Assembly (NCBI RefSeq): GCF_014596565.1
Contig: NZ_NOIN01000005.1
Span: 248,001-312,000, forward strand
DNA: 64,000 bases
DNA from: Pseudomonas sp. PSB18
GTDB lineage: Bacteria; Pseudomonadota; Gammaproteobacteria; Pseudomonadales; Pseudomonadaceae
Direction of reading: 5' to 3'
Position numbers and translations under genes: made by a program. A model generated the notes under the pieces. The model was not told where the DNA came from and did no database searches. It was given only the letters and a program-made list of their open reading frames with translations. The first letter of the stretch is position 1. Each line of letters starts with the position of its first letter. Shown piece after piece: positions 1-8,893 of this stretch.

Positions 1-226
1 TGGATTGCGGGGTTTCATGGATGGCGGTGTCGGTGCGCGTGGCACTGGCCGAACGGGTGGCGTGATAGCCGTTGACGGGCCCCTGTGCGGTTTCACTGTC
101 CGAAAGCCCCACGATATCCGTGGCCTGCAACTCCAGCGGCGCCCGGTCGGCGGCAATGGGCTCATCAGCCCACGTGGAAACGGAATAAGCCTGGAGCACA
201 CACAGTGAAACGAGAATCCGACGCAT
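1..226 (-). CDS. TonB-dependent siderophore receptor, N-terminal part (runs off the window)
   Basis: Only the first 75 codons lie in the window; the rest lies left of base 1. The protein starts MRRILVSLCVLQAYSVSTWA, a signal peptide with likely cleavage after the Ala-Asp-Glu region. About 40 residues later come GPVNGYHATRSASATRTDT and then IHETPQS. That stretch is the typical entry to the plug domain of outer-membrane ferric-siderophore receptors, where residues near TDTxIxETPQS begin the plug. The family imports iron-siderophore complexes using TonB energy. The ligand cannot be told from this fragment. No TonB-dependent sigma factor or anti-sigma gene is visible on this side. The family call is firm; specificity is unknown. 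Confidence 0.82.
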   Translation of the reverse strand, partial: MRRILVSLCVLQAYSVSTWADEPIAADRAPLELQATDIVGLSDSETAQGPVNGYHATRSASATRTDTAIHETPQS

Positions 227-402
227 CGCACAACCCTAATGGAAAGACACCGACCGTCTCCGGACGGCTGACAAAAATGTGTCGCGAAAGATACAGCAAC
301 TCATTCCTGTTTGACATACATTCCCATTATCATCTTGTCTCTGCTGCCTGGGGTCAGCCCACGCCACCCGAGCGCCATAGTCAGGGACCTATAACGAAGG
401 CC

Positions 403-496
403 CCTGTGGGAGCAAAGCTTGCTCGCGATGGCGACAGACCCGCCAACATCGTCATCGACTGAAATCCCCAATCGCGAGCAAGCTTTGCTCCCACAG
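403..496. repeat. REP-like inverted pair between the receptor and the MocR gene
   Basis: Bases 403-433 read cctgtgggagcaaagcttgc followed by tcgcgatggcg. Bases 471-496 carry the reverse complement (atcgcgagcaagctttgctc, then ccacag). The two copies face each other across about 37 bases, the arrangement of a REP doublet. The core has AAGCTT where most other copies in this window have GAGCCTGC, so it is a sequence variant of the same family. Bases 227-402 hold the receptor's upstream region, with no gene I can support. Confidence 0.8.
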
Positions 497-518
497 ATTC
501 ATGCGCTCCCACAAACTC

Positions 519-1922
519 TCACACAGCTTCATTTCTCTGTTCAGCCAGCGACGCCTCTTCTATCCGCCGGAAAAACGTCTGCGCTCGAATGTCCTGGACG
601 AAGGCCACGTTCAGCCGCAGCCAGTCACACGTCTCCCTGGCTGGCATGAAACTGGCGCCTTGGGAAAGCTGGACCTGCGTTTCACGGGCGATCTGCTGCA
701 CTCGCTCGCTCCCCACATGCCGAGGCCTGGCCCACACGAACAGGCCCCCGGTCGGCTCGGCGAAAACCTCCCAATACGCCTGGTCAAGTTGGCGCAGCGT
801 GCTCGCCATCTGCTTGTTCAAACGCTGGCGCAGGCGTTGCAGCAACTTGCGATAAGCCCCGTTGGCGAGCAGTGTCGCCACGACATTTTCCGCCAACAGC
901 GAGCAGCCGATACCGGTCACCATCTTGACCTCGGCCAGCCGGTCGATGATCTCGGGTTGGGCGACGACATAACCGATGCGCAGCGAACTGGACAGTGTCT
1001 TGGAAAAGCTCGCTAGGTAGATCACCCGGTCCAGGCCATCCAGGGTCGCGAGGCGTGACGTCGGCCCGTTCTGGAAGTCGGCGTAGATGTCGTCTTCGAT
1101 GAGGCGGAAATCGTGTTGGGTGGCCAGTTGCAGCAGACGATACGCGACACTCGGCGCGAGGCTGGTGCCGGTGGGGTTCTGGTACATGCTGTTGATGAAG
1201 AAATAGGTGGGCTTGTGCTGTTCGAGCAAGCGTTCCATGTTGTCGATATCCGGGCCTTGAGTGCCTCTGGGAACCGCCAGGGTCTTGACTCCGTGCAACT
1301 TCAGCAGATTGAACAGGTTGTAGTAGCCGGGGCTTTCCACCAGGACCAGGTCACCGGGCTTGAGCAGCGTGCGCACCAACAGGTCGAGACCATGACTGGC
1401 GCCTTGAGTGGTGAGGATCTGCGCAAGATCGGCGTGTATGTCGATCAGGCCCAGGCGCTTCTGGATGTGCTGACGCAGAGGAACAGAGCCCAGGGGCGTG
1501 CTGTAGTTGAACAGTGCTTGATTGTCGCTGCGTACCACCTGGCGGATCGCCTGGCCCAGATCGGCGTCGTCGCGCCAGGTGTCGGGCAGCCAGCCGCAGC
1601 CGAGCTTGAGCTGCGTCGATTCGTTGTCGAATAACGTCCATGCCCCCTCACCCGTTTCAACATCCGGTCCCACGGGCCGGGACACTTGCTGCGCGACGAA
1701 GAAACCCGACCCATGCCGGGACTCCAACACTCCGCTGGCAACCAGTTGGTCGTAGGCCTTGATCACGCACGACAGGCTGACGTCATTTTCCTGGGCCAAT
1801 TGCCGGATGGAAGGCATTCGCGCACCGGGGCGAATGCGATGGCTGCTGATCCAGCCCACGAGCCGAGTCATCAGTTGCCGGGTCATGGGCTCGGCGGACT
1901 TGCGGTCGATGTTCAGGTCCAT
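519..1922 (-). CDS. MocR-type transcriptional regulator (GntR HTH plus aminotransferase-like domain)
   Basis: The protein has 467 residues, the usual MocR/PdxR size. Residues about 12-75 form a GntR winged helix: the segment around MPSIRQLAQENDVSLSCV is the HTH, and SRHGSGFFV ends the wing. Residues about 110-460 are a fold-type I PLP aminotransferase-like domain. It keeps NPTG (249-252), Asp near 277 in EDDIYADF, and the presumed PLP lysine K308 in SFSKTLSSSLRIGY. Such proteins sense PLP or a PLP-amino-acid adduct rather than catalysing a metabolic step. The gene is divergent from the MFS gene at 2059, with 136 bases between. That suggests it controls the exporter and itself, but no operator is obvious. 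The effector is unknown. Confidence 0.88.
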   Translation of the reverse strand: MDLNIDRKSAEPMTRQLMTRLVGWISSHRIRPGARMPSIRQLAQENDVSLSCVIKAYDQLVASGVLESRHGSGFFVAQQVSRPVGPDVETGEGAWTLFDNESTQLKLGCGWLPDTWRDDADLGQAIRQVVRSDNQALFNYSTPLGSVPLRQHIQKRLGLIDIHADLAQILTTQGASHGLDLLVRTLLKPGDLVLVESPGYYNLFNLLKLHGVKTLAVPRGTQGPDIDNMERLLEQHKPTYFFINSMYQNPTGTSLAPSVAYRLLQLATQHDFRLIEDDIYADFQNGPTSRLATLDGLDRVIYLASFSKTLSSSLRIGYVVAQPEIIDRLAEVKMVTGIGCSLLAENVVATLLANGAYRKLLQRLRQRLNKQMASTLRQLDQAYWEVFAEPTGGLFVWARPRHVGSERVQQIARETQVQLSQGASFMPARETCDWLRLNVAFVQDIRAQTFFRRIEEASLAEQRNEAV

Positions 1923-2058
1923 GCGGGGTGCTCTCGAAGTGTTCGCCGATTTTTAGCGAACAGTTAATCACAAAACCCCTCGGCCTGTTCCTTGTTCCCG
2001 CGAAGCCCGGCAGTGATAGTCCAGCGGACGCCTACTCAACGACTCCCGGGGAACACGC

Positions 2059-3225
2059 TTGGACGCACAACATCGACATTCATGGGGACTGGCTTTCGGC
2101 CTTTGCCTGATCACCCTTGCGGTCAACCTGCAGGCGCCGCTGTACACCACCTATGCCCAGGCATCCGGCTACGGGGCCGGCGCCACGGCGGTCGCCTTTT
2201 CGTGTTATGTGCTGGGGGTGTTGCCGGTGCTGCTGGCCTTCGGCGGGTTGGCCGACCGGGTAGGACGCCGCCCCCTGATACTGCTGGCGTTAGGTTTGTC
2301 GATGCTGGCGACGGTCATCACCTCCATCTGGCCGAACCTCATCGCGCTGGGCCTGGCGCGGCTGATGATGGGCGTGGGCACGGGCCTGGCCTCGGCAACT
2401 TCGACGGCCTATATGACCGAGCTGATGGCCGGCGGCGACACCCGCTCCGCTGCCAATCGGATCACCGCCAGCACCTCCCTGGGCTTCGGCCTGGGAGCGG
2501 CGATGACCAGTCTGTTCCTGTTCGCCCATCAGAGTGTCGTGCCCGGCAGTTTCTGGCTGCAATTGCTCCTGGCCGGCATCGCGATCGTCGTGGTGTCCAG
2601 GCTGCCGGACCCTGCCGTCAGAACGACTCGGGCACCGATGCTGCGCCTGCCACTGTTTCCCGCCGGCAGCCTGCCCTACGGCTTCTCCATGCTGCTGGCC
2701 TGGGCGACCTCGGGCCTGGTCATCGCGATACTGCCCTCGGTGCTGGCACGTCACGACCTGCAGCAATGGTCGGGCCTGTCGACCTTCACCGTGATCAGTT
2801 GCGGGTTGCTGTTCCAGCCGTGGGCCCGCCGCATGCAACCGGCCAGGGCCACCGGGCTTGGCTTGCTGGTGCTGCCCCTGAGCTACGGGTTGCTGGCCTG
2901 GGGCGCGAGCACCGGTTCGCTGATCGCGGTGTTGCTCGGGGCGCTGGGGGCCAGCAGCGCCTGCTACGGTTTTCTGTACCTGGGCGGGTTATCGGCGATC
3001 ACCGCGCTGGCCGGCCAGGAAAAGGCCCGGGTCAGTGCCGGGTTCTTTCTGTTTGCGTACATCGGGTTCAGCATTCCGGTGGTGGTCACCGGCCTATTGG
3101 CTGACCGGTTTGGCGCCGATGTGGCGTTGGTCCTGTTCGGGGTGGCGTTGTCGCTGGGGGCGTTGGTGACGGGGTGGGTCATCGTGCGGACAGAGGCGTA
3201 TGTCACCCGCCTGTCCCACGGCTGA
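2059..3225 (+). CDS. MFS transporter
   Basis: The protein has 388 residues with about 12 hydrophobic segments. The loop between helices 2 and 3 carries the MFS signature GGLADRVGRRPL near residues 55-66. I chose the TTG at 2059 because GGGGA at 2048-2052 sits about six bases upstream and no ATG is available before the first membrane helix. It is divergent from the MocR regulator on its left and followed by a GntR regulator, so it could be controlled by either. In the hydroxyproline locus I recall from P. aeruginosa an MFS gene also lies beside the cluster, so a role in hydroxyproline or related uptake is possible but unproven. Confidence 0.82.
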   Translation: MDAQHRHSWGLAFGLCLITLAVNLQAPLYTTYAQASGYGAGATAVAFSCYVLGVLPVLLAFGGLADRVGRRPLILLALGLSMLATVITSIWPNLIALGLARLMMGVGTGLASATSTAYMTELMAGGDTRSAANRITASTSLGFGLGAAMTSLFLFAHQSVVPGSFWLQLLLAGIAIVVVSRLPDPAVRTTRAPMLRLPLFPAGSLPYGFSMLLAWATSGLVIAILPSVLARHDLQQWSGLSTFTVISCGLLFQPWARRMQPARATGLGLLVLPLSYGLLAWGASTGSLIAVLLGALGASSACYGFLYLGGLSAITALAGQEKARVSAGFFLFAYIGFSIPVVVTGLLADRFGADVALVLFGVALSLGALVTGWVIVRTEAYVTRLSHG

Positions 3226-3230
3226 ACACG

Positions 3231-3250
3231 GAACCCTGTGGCGAGGGTTC
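3231..3250. other. Short hairpin after the MFS gene
   Basis: GAACCCT (3231-3237) pairs with AGGGTTC (3244-3250) around a six-base loop. There is no T-tract, so it is at best a weak or processing-related 3' end. The core resembles a fragment of the cctgtggcgagggg repeat seen at 7229 and 15824. Confidence 0.35.
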
Positions 3251-3298
3251 ACCCGTCTGGAGGGTAGCGTCAAGATCCGAGACACCACCGTCATCAAG

Positions 3299-3308
3299 TC
3301 GTATACCA
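3299..3308. promoter_or_regulatory. Candidate GntR operator upstream of the GntR gene
   Basis: TCGTATACCA lies about 30 bases before the GTG start of the GntR/FCD regulator. It differs by one base from the perfect palindrome TCGTATACGA at 9969-9978, in front of the hydroxyproline ABC-importer operon. GTATAC-centred palindromes are usual for FadR/FCD-type GntR proteins. The simplest reading is autoregulation and shared control of both loci. Confidence 0.5.
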
Positions 3309-3338
3309 TATCCCCAACTCAGCAACCGACCCGCCGCC

Positions 3339-4010
3339 GTGACTTTATCCAAGTTCAAACTGCCTGACCTGGGCAACACCCCTTCTACTTCGGAAATCAT
3401 TACCCGTCACCTGCGCGACGCCATCGTGGCCGGGCATTTTGCCGAGGACGAGCCGATTCGCCAGGACGATATCGCCCGTCAGTTCAACGTCAGCAAGATC
3501 CCCGTGCGCGAAGCCCTCAAGCGGCTGGAGGCCGAGGGGCTGGTGATGTTCCAGCGTAATCGCGGCGCGATGGTCACGCGGATCTCCGAGGTGGAGCTGG
3601 CGCAGATGTTCGAAGTGCGGATGTTGCTGGAGGACAAGGTGCTGCGCCTGGCGATTCCCAACATGACCGAAGACACCTTCGCGCGCGCCGAGGCCATCTG
3701 CCGCGAGTTCATCGGCGAGGATGACGTCGGGCGTTGGGCCGAACTCAACTGGCAGTTGCACGCCTGCCTCTACGAACCGGCACAACGGCCCTTCCTGGTC
3801 GGCCTGATCCGCTCGGTCCACGACAAGCTGGAGCGCTACCTGCGCATGCAGATGAGCCTGTCGGCCGGCAAGGAACGCGCCGATCACGAGCACCGGGAAA
3901 TCCTCGATGCCTGCCGTGCCGGTGATGTTGAACGGGCAGTGAAGCTGCTGGACGAGCACATCGCCGGCGTCTGCAAGACGCTGTTCGAGTTCTTGCCCTC
4001 CAGCCATTGA
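3339..4010 (+). CDS. GntR family regulator, FCD (FadR) subfamily
   Basis: With the GTG at 3339 the protein starts VTLSKFKLPDLGNTPSTSEI and has 223 residues, normal for the family. Longer in-frame starts upstream would add a proline-rich, non-conserved tail and would swallow the operator-like site, so I reject them. The winged HTH covers about residues 15-80 (DDIARQFNVSKIPVREALKR). The C-terminal all-helical FCD domain, about 90-215, ends with EHREILDACRAGD and a later helix with His. The FCD fold usually binds a carboxylate metabolite through metal-liganding Asp/His residues. Its position and the shared operator suggest control of hydroxyproline genes. A strong terminator follows. Confidence 0.87.
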   Translation: MTLSKFKLPDLGNTPSTSEIITRHLRDAIVAGHFAEDEPIRQDDIARQFNVSKIPVREALKRLEAEGLVMFQRNRGAMVTRISEVELAQMFEVRMLLEDKVLRLAIPNMTEDTFARAEAICREFIGEDDVGRWAELNWQLHACLYEPAQRPFLVGLIRSVHDKLERYLRMQMSLSAGKERADHEHREILDACRAGDVERAVKLLDEHIAGVCKTLFEFLPSSH

Positions 4011-4028
4011 AGCTGATCGCTAAAAGAC

Positions 4029-4065
4029 AATGCCGGGACGCTGAGCGACCCGGCATTTTTTTTTT
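4029..4065 (+). terminator. Rho-independent terminator of the GntR gene
   Basis: AATGCCGGG (4029-4037) pairs with CCCGGCATT (4049-4057) around an 11-base loop and runs into a T-tract that ends at 4065. It separates the regulator from the unknown gene at 4153. Confidence 0.9.
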
Positions 4066-4152
4066 GCGCATATACATATGTACCACCAGGGTCCTGCCAG
4101 GCGGCGCCAGAATCGGTGACTTCTTAATCAGAGACAGAACACACCTTCAATC

Positions 4153-5064
4153 ATGACCGACACCATTGTAGACACCCTGACGGTGACAGCCTCGATCACC
4201 AATGAACATTGGGCCGGCACCGACGACACCCTCTATGTGTCCATGGGCCCCCTCAGCCAGATGCAATTATTCTGTGAAGCCCCGCGAGTCGGGCAGACCA
4301 TCACGGTGGAAATCGACCTGCCAAGACTGTTCGGCCGTCCGCGGATCTCATTGTCCGAAATCGACGGCGTGACCTTCTACCAGAGGCCCGAAGCCCACCC
4401 GATCGCCACCGATGACTGGGAGCTGGACTCCGTACTGATCAAGGCCAATGACATCTACACCAACCTGTCCTTCAAGCAGGTGCACCGTTGGCTCAGGAAC
4501 TCATCCTCGCACTTGCTCGCCGTATGGTCGGGCCATGTGCATTTTTCCGATTGGATGAATTCGGACAAGCGATCGATCGATCTCAACGCCCAGACCTACC
4601 CGATCCGATGGATGCCCTTCATCGGCGATCTCCTGCACTGGCGTTGCTATGACCCGTCGAAAATCGACGGCGTCGGTCAACTGGTGGGGATGTGGGATGG
4701 TCAGTTGATCGGCAATCAATTGAAATCGCAAACCAGCGAAATACTCGCGCCCAACGACCAGTCCGATAGCTACACCTGGGTGTATACCCCGGAGAACTCC
4801 ATCATCTATAAACGCTGGGAACACGCTGACCGGGCCAACTACATCCGCCACAGCCAACTCGGCAGTGGCAGGCCCGTCGTGTGCGCGGGAGAATTCAGGA
4901 TCAGGGAGCACCGCATGGAGCATGTGATTGCCATGGTCAACGATGCCTCCGGGCATTACCGCCCCGACGGCGGGGCCTGCCTGCGCTACGTGGCGGAAAA
5001 GTTCGAGGCCCTGGGCATCAACACCGAACACATCGAGTGGCAGTGGAGATACGCGTCGGACTGA
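4153..5064 (+). CDS. Unknown protein with PLAT/LH2-like N-terminus and a C-terminal SGHYRP domain
   Basis: The protein has 303 residues and no signal peptide or membrane helix. Residues about 8-110 look like a PLAT/LH2 beta-sandwich: a beta strand, then ITNEHWAGTDDTLYVSMGP, the pattern such domains use for lipid or protein contact. The last 80 residues hold HSQLGSGRPVVCAGEF, then a strand, then NDASGHYRPDGG and a helix ending in EALGI. I have seen similar HS...AGE...SGHY-P motifs in uncharacterised bacterial proteins but cannot name the fold or give a function. The gene stands alone between the GntR terminator and the epimerase gene. It is not an obvious part of hydroxyproline metabolism and may be an insertion into the locus. 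Confidence 0.7.
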   Translation: MTDTIVDTLTVTASITNEHWAGTDDTLYVSMGPLSQMQLFCEAPRVGQTITVEIDLPRLFGRPRISLSEIDGVTFYQRPEAHPIATDDWELDSVLIKANDIYTNLSFKQVHRWLRNSSSHLLAVWSGHVHFSDWMNSDKRSIDLNAQTYPIRWMPFIGDLLHWRCYDPSKIDGVGQLVGMWDGQLIGNQLKSQTSEILAPNDQSDSYTWVYTPENSIIYKRWEHADRANYIRHSQLGSGRPVVCAGEFRIREHRMEHVIAMVNDASGHYRPDGGACLRYVAEKFEALGINTEHIEWQWRYASD

Positions 5065-5179
5065 TGACCGCTCCCCGGCACTGTGCTGATTTCGTCATGG
5101 ACGACAGATAAAACCCTCAAGCCGCCACCCCCTGTTGCGGGCCACGCTTGCGCTCACTTATCTGAACGGAAGTGGTCCC

Positions 5180-6112
5180 ATGAAGCGCATCACTGTGATC
5201 GATTCCCACACCGGCGGTGAGCCGACCCGACTGGTCACCGACGGTTTCCCCGACCTCGGCCAGGGCAGCATGGCCGAGCGCAGGCAGCGCCTGGCCTCGC
5301 AGCATGATGCCTGGCGCGCCGCCTGCGTGCTGGAGCCCCGGGGCAGCGACGTTCTGGTGGGCGCGTTGCTCTGTGAACCGGTCGACCCAAATGCCTGTGC
5401 CGGGGTGATCTTCTTCAACAACAGCGGCTACCTGGGTATGTGCGGACACGGCACCATCGGCCTGGTGGCCTCGCTGGCTCACCTGGGCCGGATCGGCCCC
5501 GGTGTGCACAGCATCGAAACCCCGGTGGGCACTGTCCAGGCCACCTTGCATGAGGATCGTTCGGTCAGCGTGCGCAACGTGCCCGCCTATCGTTACCGCA
5601 AGGCGCTGCACCTGGAAGTACCCGGCATCGGCCCGGTGGAAGGCGACGTGGCCTGGGGCGGCAACTGGTTCTTCCTGATCGCCGACCACGGCCAGCGGGT
5701 GGCGAGCGACAACCTCGACGCGTTGACCGCCTACACCTACGCCGTGCAGCAAGCGCTGGAGCAGCAAAGCTTTCGTGGCGAGGACGGCGGGCTGATCGAT
5801 CATATCGAATTGTTCGCCGACGACCCGCACGCCGACAGCCGCAACTTCGTACTCTGTCCCGGCAAGGCCTACGACCGCTCCCCTTGCGGCACCGGCACCA
5901 GCGCCAAGCTGGCGTGCCTGGCCGCGGACGGCAAGTTGCAACCCGGCCAGACTTGGCGTCAGGCCAGTGTGATCGGCAGCGAGTTCGAAGGTTCTTATGA
6001 ACAGGCCGGCGAGCGCATCGTGCCGACGATTCGCGGCCGGGCCTATATCAGCGCCGAAACCACGCTGATCATCGACGCGGATGACCCGTTCGCCTGGGGC
6101 ATTCGCCTGTGA
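5180..6112 (+). CDS. lhpA: 4-hydroxyproline 2-epimerase (proline racemase family)
   Basis: This enzyme interconverts trans-4-hydroxy-L-proline and cis-4-hydroxy-D-proline, the entry step of the bacterial pathway. The 310-residue protein starting [17 protein letters not shown] has the family length. It keeps both thiol acid/base residues, Cys88 in GMCGHGTIG and Cys236 in [11 protein letters not shown], so it is a true two-cysteine racemase/epimerase. I placed the start at 5180 rather than 5135 because the conserved N-terminus begins there. The stop overlaps the GTG of the FAD oxidase by four bases (GTGA), implying translational coupling. Proline racemase is the main alternative; the D-hydroxyproline dehydrogenase genes next door favour the epimerase. 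Confidence 0.9.
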   Translation: MKRITVIDSHTGGEPTRLVTDGFPDLGQGSMAERRQRLASQHDAWRAACVLEPRGSDVLVGALLCEPVDPNACAGVIFFNNSGYLGMCGHGTIGLVASLAHLGRIGPGVHSIETPVGTVQATLHEDRSVSVRNVPAYRYRKALHLEVPGIGPVEGDVAWGGNWFFLIADHGQRVASDNLDALTAYTYAVQQALEQQSFRGEDGGLIDHIELFADDPHADSRNFVLCPGKAYDRSPCGTGTSAKLACLAADGKLQPGQTWRQASVIGSEFEGSYEQAGERIVPTIRGRAYISAETTLIIDADDPFAWGIRL

Positions 6113-7227
6113 CCGAGGGCCTGATCGCCGACGTAATCGTCATCGGTGCCGGCATCATCGGTGCGGCTTGTGCCCGGGCATTGTCCCAGCGCGGGTTGAA
6201 AGTGCTGGTGCTCGACGCCGGCTGGCACGGCGCCACGGCGGCCGGCATGGGTCATCTGCTGGTGCTGGACGACAATCCGGCGGAGCTGGCCCTCAGTCAG
6301 TATTCCCTGCGACGCTGGCGCGAGTTGGCCCAACGCCTGCCCGAAGGCTGTGCCTGGCGCAACAACGGCACCCTGTGGCTGGCGGCCAATGTGGAGGAGA
6401 TGGCGGTCGCCAATAGCAAGTACCTGAATCTGCTGGCCCACGGAGAAGACTGCGAGCTGATCGGACGCGGGGCCCTGCGTCAGCGCGAACCCGAGTTGCG
6501 CGAAGGTCTGGAAGGCGGCCTGCTGATCAAGGGCGACGGCATCCTCTACGCCCCCGCCGCGGCCCGTTGGATGCTGGGTAGCCCGCACATCCGCCAGCAG
6601 CGGGCGCAGGTCGCCGAAGTGGACGGCTCGCGGGTACGCCTGGATGACGGGCGCTGGTTGAGGGCCGAGGCGGTGATCCTCGCCAACGGTATCCAGGCCA
6701 CCGAGCTGTGCCCGGAGCTGCCGATCGAGCCGAAGAAGGGCCATCTGCTGATCACTGATCGCTACCCCGCCACTGTCACTCACACCCTGGTCGAACTGGG
6801 TTATGTCACCAGTGCCCACAACGCCAGCGGTCCGTCGGTGGCCTGCAATATCCAGCCCCGTCCCACCGGGCAACTGTTCATCGGCGCCTCGCGGCAATTC
6901 GGCACTGTCGACCCGCAAGTGGAAGGCTGGATGCTGGCGAAGATGCTCAAGCGCGCCGTCGACTACATGCCCGGGCTGGCACAACTCAACGGCATCCGCG
7001 CCTGGACCGGCTTCCGCGCCGCCAGCCCCGACGGCCTGCCGCTGGTGGGACAGCACCCGCAACGCAAGGGCCTGTGGTTGGCGGTGGGGCATGAAGGACT
7101 GGGGGTCACAACGGCTCCCGCGACGGCTGACTTGTTGGTAGCGCAGCTGTTCAACGAAGCCTCGCCACTGGCCCCTCAAGCGTACCTGCCGGAGCGTTTT
7201 CTGGGAGAACCCGCCCATGTCAGCTAA
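6109..7227 (+). CDS. lhpB: D-hydroxyproline dehydrogenase, FAD-dependent DadA/DAAO-type subunit
   Basis: The protein has 372 residues. Its N-terminal Rossmann motif [19 protein letters not shown] binds FAD. The C-terminal part has the usual DAO-family end, with [15 protein letters not shown] and then [14 protein letters not shown]. It should oxidise cis-4-hydroxy-D-proline to 1-pyrroline-4-hydroxy-2-carboxylate. Two further genes downstream, a small ferredoxin-like protein (7388) and a second flavoprotein (7621), match the subunits of heteromeric dehydrogenases of the HcnABC/opine-oxidase type, so this is probably the catalytic subunit of a three-part membrane-linked enzyme. It starts with GTG overlapping the epimerase stop. 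A long repeat pair separates it from 7388. Confidence 0.87.
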   Translation: MTEGLIADVIVIGAGIIGAACARALSQRGLKVLVLDAGWHGATAAGMGHLLVLDDNPAELALSQYSLRRWRELAQRLPEGCAWRNNGTLWLAANVEEMAVANSKYLNLLAHGEDCELIGRGALRQREPELREGLEGGLLIKGDGILYAPAAARWMLGSPHIRQQRAQVAEVDGSRVRLDDGRWLRAEAVILANGIQATELCPELPIEPKKGHLLITDRYPATVTHTLVELGYVTSAHNASGPSVACNIQPRPTGQLFIGASRQFGTVDPQVEGWMLAKMLKRAVDYMPGLAQLNGIRAWTGFRAASPDGLPLVGQHPQRKGLWLAVGHEGLGVTTAPATADLLVAQLFNEASPLAPQAYLPERFLGEPAHVS

Positions 7228-7228
7228 A

Positions 7229-7368
7229 TCCCTGTGGCGAGGGGATTTATCCCCGCTGGGCTGCGGAGCAGCCCCCAAAAACCGCAACCATCAGCTACCT
7301 GACACACCGCAGCGGCTGAACTTGGGGCTGCTCCGCTGCCCAACGGGGATAAATCCCCTCGCCACAGT
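7229..7368. repeat. Large inverted repeat pair (cctgtggcgagggg family)
   Basis: The left arm begins near 7231 with cctgtggcgaggggatttat and continues to the ccccgctgggctgcggagcag part. The right arm, 7324-7367, is its reverse complement with few changes. The middle, about 50 bases, is not repeated. The same family recurs at 15824-15963. It lies inside the lhpB-lhpE operon, where it could form a long mRNA hairpin and change the ratio of subunits. Confidence 0.8.
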
Positions 7369-7387
7369 TTTATACGGAGCCCGATAG

Positions 7388-7624
7388 ATGCCTGAACTAT
7401 TCCTGGACGGCCGCCCACTCATGGTCACCCACGGCACCAGTGTCGCCGCCGCCCTGGCCTTGGGCTCGGACGGTTGCAGTCGCACCTCGGTCAGCGGTCA
7501 GCGACGTGCGCCTTTGTGCGGCATGGGTATTTGCCAGGAGTGCCGGGTCATGATCGATGGCCGGCGCCGCCTGGCCTGCCAGACCCTGTGCCGTGACGGC
7601 ATGCACGTGCAGACCCGACCATGA
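7388..7624 (+). CDS. lhpE: Small [2Fe-2S] ferredoxin-like subunit of D-hydroxyproline dehydrogenase
   Basis: The protein has 78 residues and a plant-type ferredoxin core. The cluster ligands are Cys44, Cys49, Cys52 and Cys64 (PLCGMGICQECRV, then LACQTLC), the C-x4-C-x2-C-x11-C spacing of the Fer2_4 family found in HcnA and opine-oxidase small subunits. It should carry electrons between the two flavoproteins of the complex. The stop overlaps the ATG of the next gene by four bases (ATGA). That tight junction supports one complex with the 7621 product. Confidence 0.86.
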   Translation: MPELFLDGRPLMVTHGTSVAAALALGSDGCSRTSVSGQRRAPLCGMGICQECRVMIDGRRRLACQTLCRDGMHVQTRP

Positions 7625-8877
7625 ACGAAACCACCGACCTGCTGATCATTGGCGCCGGCCCCGCCGGCATGTCCGCCGCCCTGGCTGCGGCCAGCCGCGG
7701 CGCACATATCGTGCTGCTGGACGACAACCCGTTGCCTGGAGGGCAGATCTGGCGCGACGGCCCCCAGGCCAGCCTGCCCGCCGCGGCACGCCGCCTGCGC
7801 GAGCAGTTGCAGGCCTGTGCCAATGTGCGCTGCCATACGGGCACCCGGGTCATCGCCAGCGTCTCCGATAAAACCCTGTTGGTGGAGAATGCCGAGCGCG
7901 GTTGGCAGATCAACTACGAGCGTTTGATCCTGTGCACCGGTGCCCGGGAGTTGCTGCTGCCCTTCCCCGGCTGGACCCTGCCCGGCGTCACTGGCGCCGG
8001 CGGCTTGCAGGCATTGATCAAGGCGGGCCTGCCGGTACGGGATGAACGCTTGGTGATCGCCGGGAGTGGGCCACTGCTGCTGGCCAGCGCCGCCACGGCC
8101 AGGCACCAGGGTGCTCACGTGCTGCGGGTGGCCGAGCAGGCCAGCCGTGCCGCCGTGGCCGGTTTCGCCGCGCAATTGCCGCGCTGGCCGGGCAAGCTCC
8201 TGCAAACGTTCGCTCTGTTCGACCGGCACTACCGCACCGCAAGCCATGTGCTGGAGGCCTTGGGGCAAGAGCGGCTCGAAGGCGTGCGTTTGCTGCAACA
8301 GGGCAGGATCGTCGAGCTGGCCTGCGATCGGTTGGCGTGTGGCTTCGGGCTCATCCCCAATACCCAGCTCGGCCAGGCCCTGGGCTGCGAGCTTGCCGAG
8401 AACGCCCTCGCGGTGGATGCCTGGCAGGCGACCACCCGCCAGGACCATTACGCCGCCGGTGAATGCACCGGTTTCGGCGGCAGCGAACTGGCGCTGGTGG
8501 AAGGCGCCATCGCCGGTCACGCGGCAGTCGGCGATACCGCGGCCGCCCAACGCCTGTGGCCGCGTCGGGAACGCTGGCAGGGTTTCGCCCGGACACTGAA
8601 CCAGGCCTTCGCCCTCGATCCGCGGCTCAAGTCCCTGTCCCGGGTCGACACCTTGGTCTGCCGGTGCGAAGACGTGCCCTACGGCGATCTGATCGGCCAC
8701 GTGAGCTGGCGCGAAGCCAAGCTCGCCAGCCGTTGTGGCATGGGCGCCTGCCAGGGCCGGGTCTGCGGCGCTGCCCTGGAGTATCTGTTCGACTGGACGC
8801 CCCCCACTCCACGCCCACCGTTCAGCCCCGCGCGGATCGAAACCTTGCTGGGGCTGGAAGAAACCCCGCCTACATAG
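7621..8877 (+). CDS. lhpF: FAD/NAD(P)-binding flavoprotein subunit with C-terminal Cys cluster (HcnB/OoxA-like)
   Basis: The protein has 418 residues. The N-terminal FAD motif is LIIGAGPAGMSAALAAASRG. A second nucleotide-binding region (LVIAGSGPLLLASAATARHQ) starts near residue 142. The last about 90 residues hold a BFD-like iron-sulphur cluster region: LVCRCEDVP and, later, CGMGACQGRVCGA. This architecture matches the large subunit of hydrogen cyanide synthase and opine oxidases, which pass electrons on to the respiratory chain. With lhpB and lhpE it should form the D-hydroxyproline dehydrogenase. The gene name follows the order I recall from P. aeruginosa. Confidence 0.85.
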   Translation: MNETTDLLIIGAGPAGMSAALAAASRGAHIVLLDDNPLPGGQIWRDGPQASLPAAARRLREQLQACANVRCHTGTRVIASVSDKTLLVENAERGWQINYERLILCTGARELLLPFPGWTLPGVTGAGGLQALIKAGLPVRDERLVIAGSGPLLLASAATARHQGAHVLRVAEQASRAAVAGFAAQLPRWPGKLLQTFALFDRHYRTASHVLEALGQERLEGVRLLQQGRIVELACDRLACGFGLIPNTQLGQALGCELAENALAVDAWQATTRQDHYAAGECTGFGGSELALVEGAIAGHAAVGDTAAAQRLWPRRERWQGFARTLNQAFALDPRLKSLSRVDTLVCRCEDVPYGDLIGHVSWREAKLASRCGMGACQGRVCGAALEYLFDWTPPTPRPPFSPARIETLLGLEETPPT

Positions 8878-8893
8878 GCTGCATAAGCGCGGC

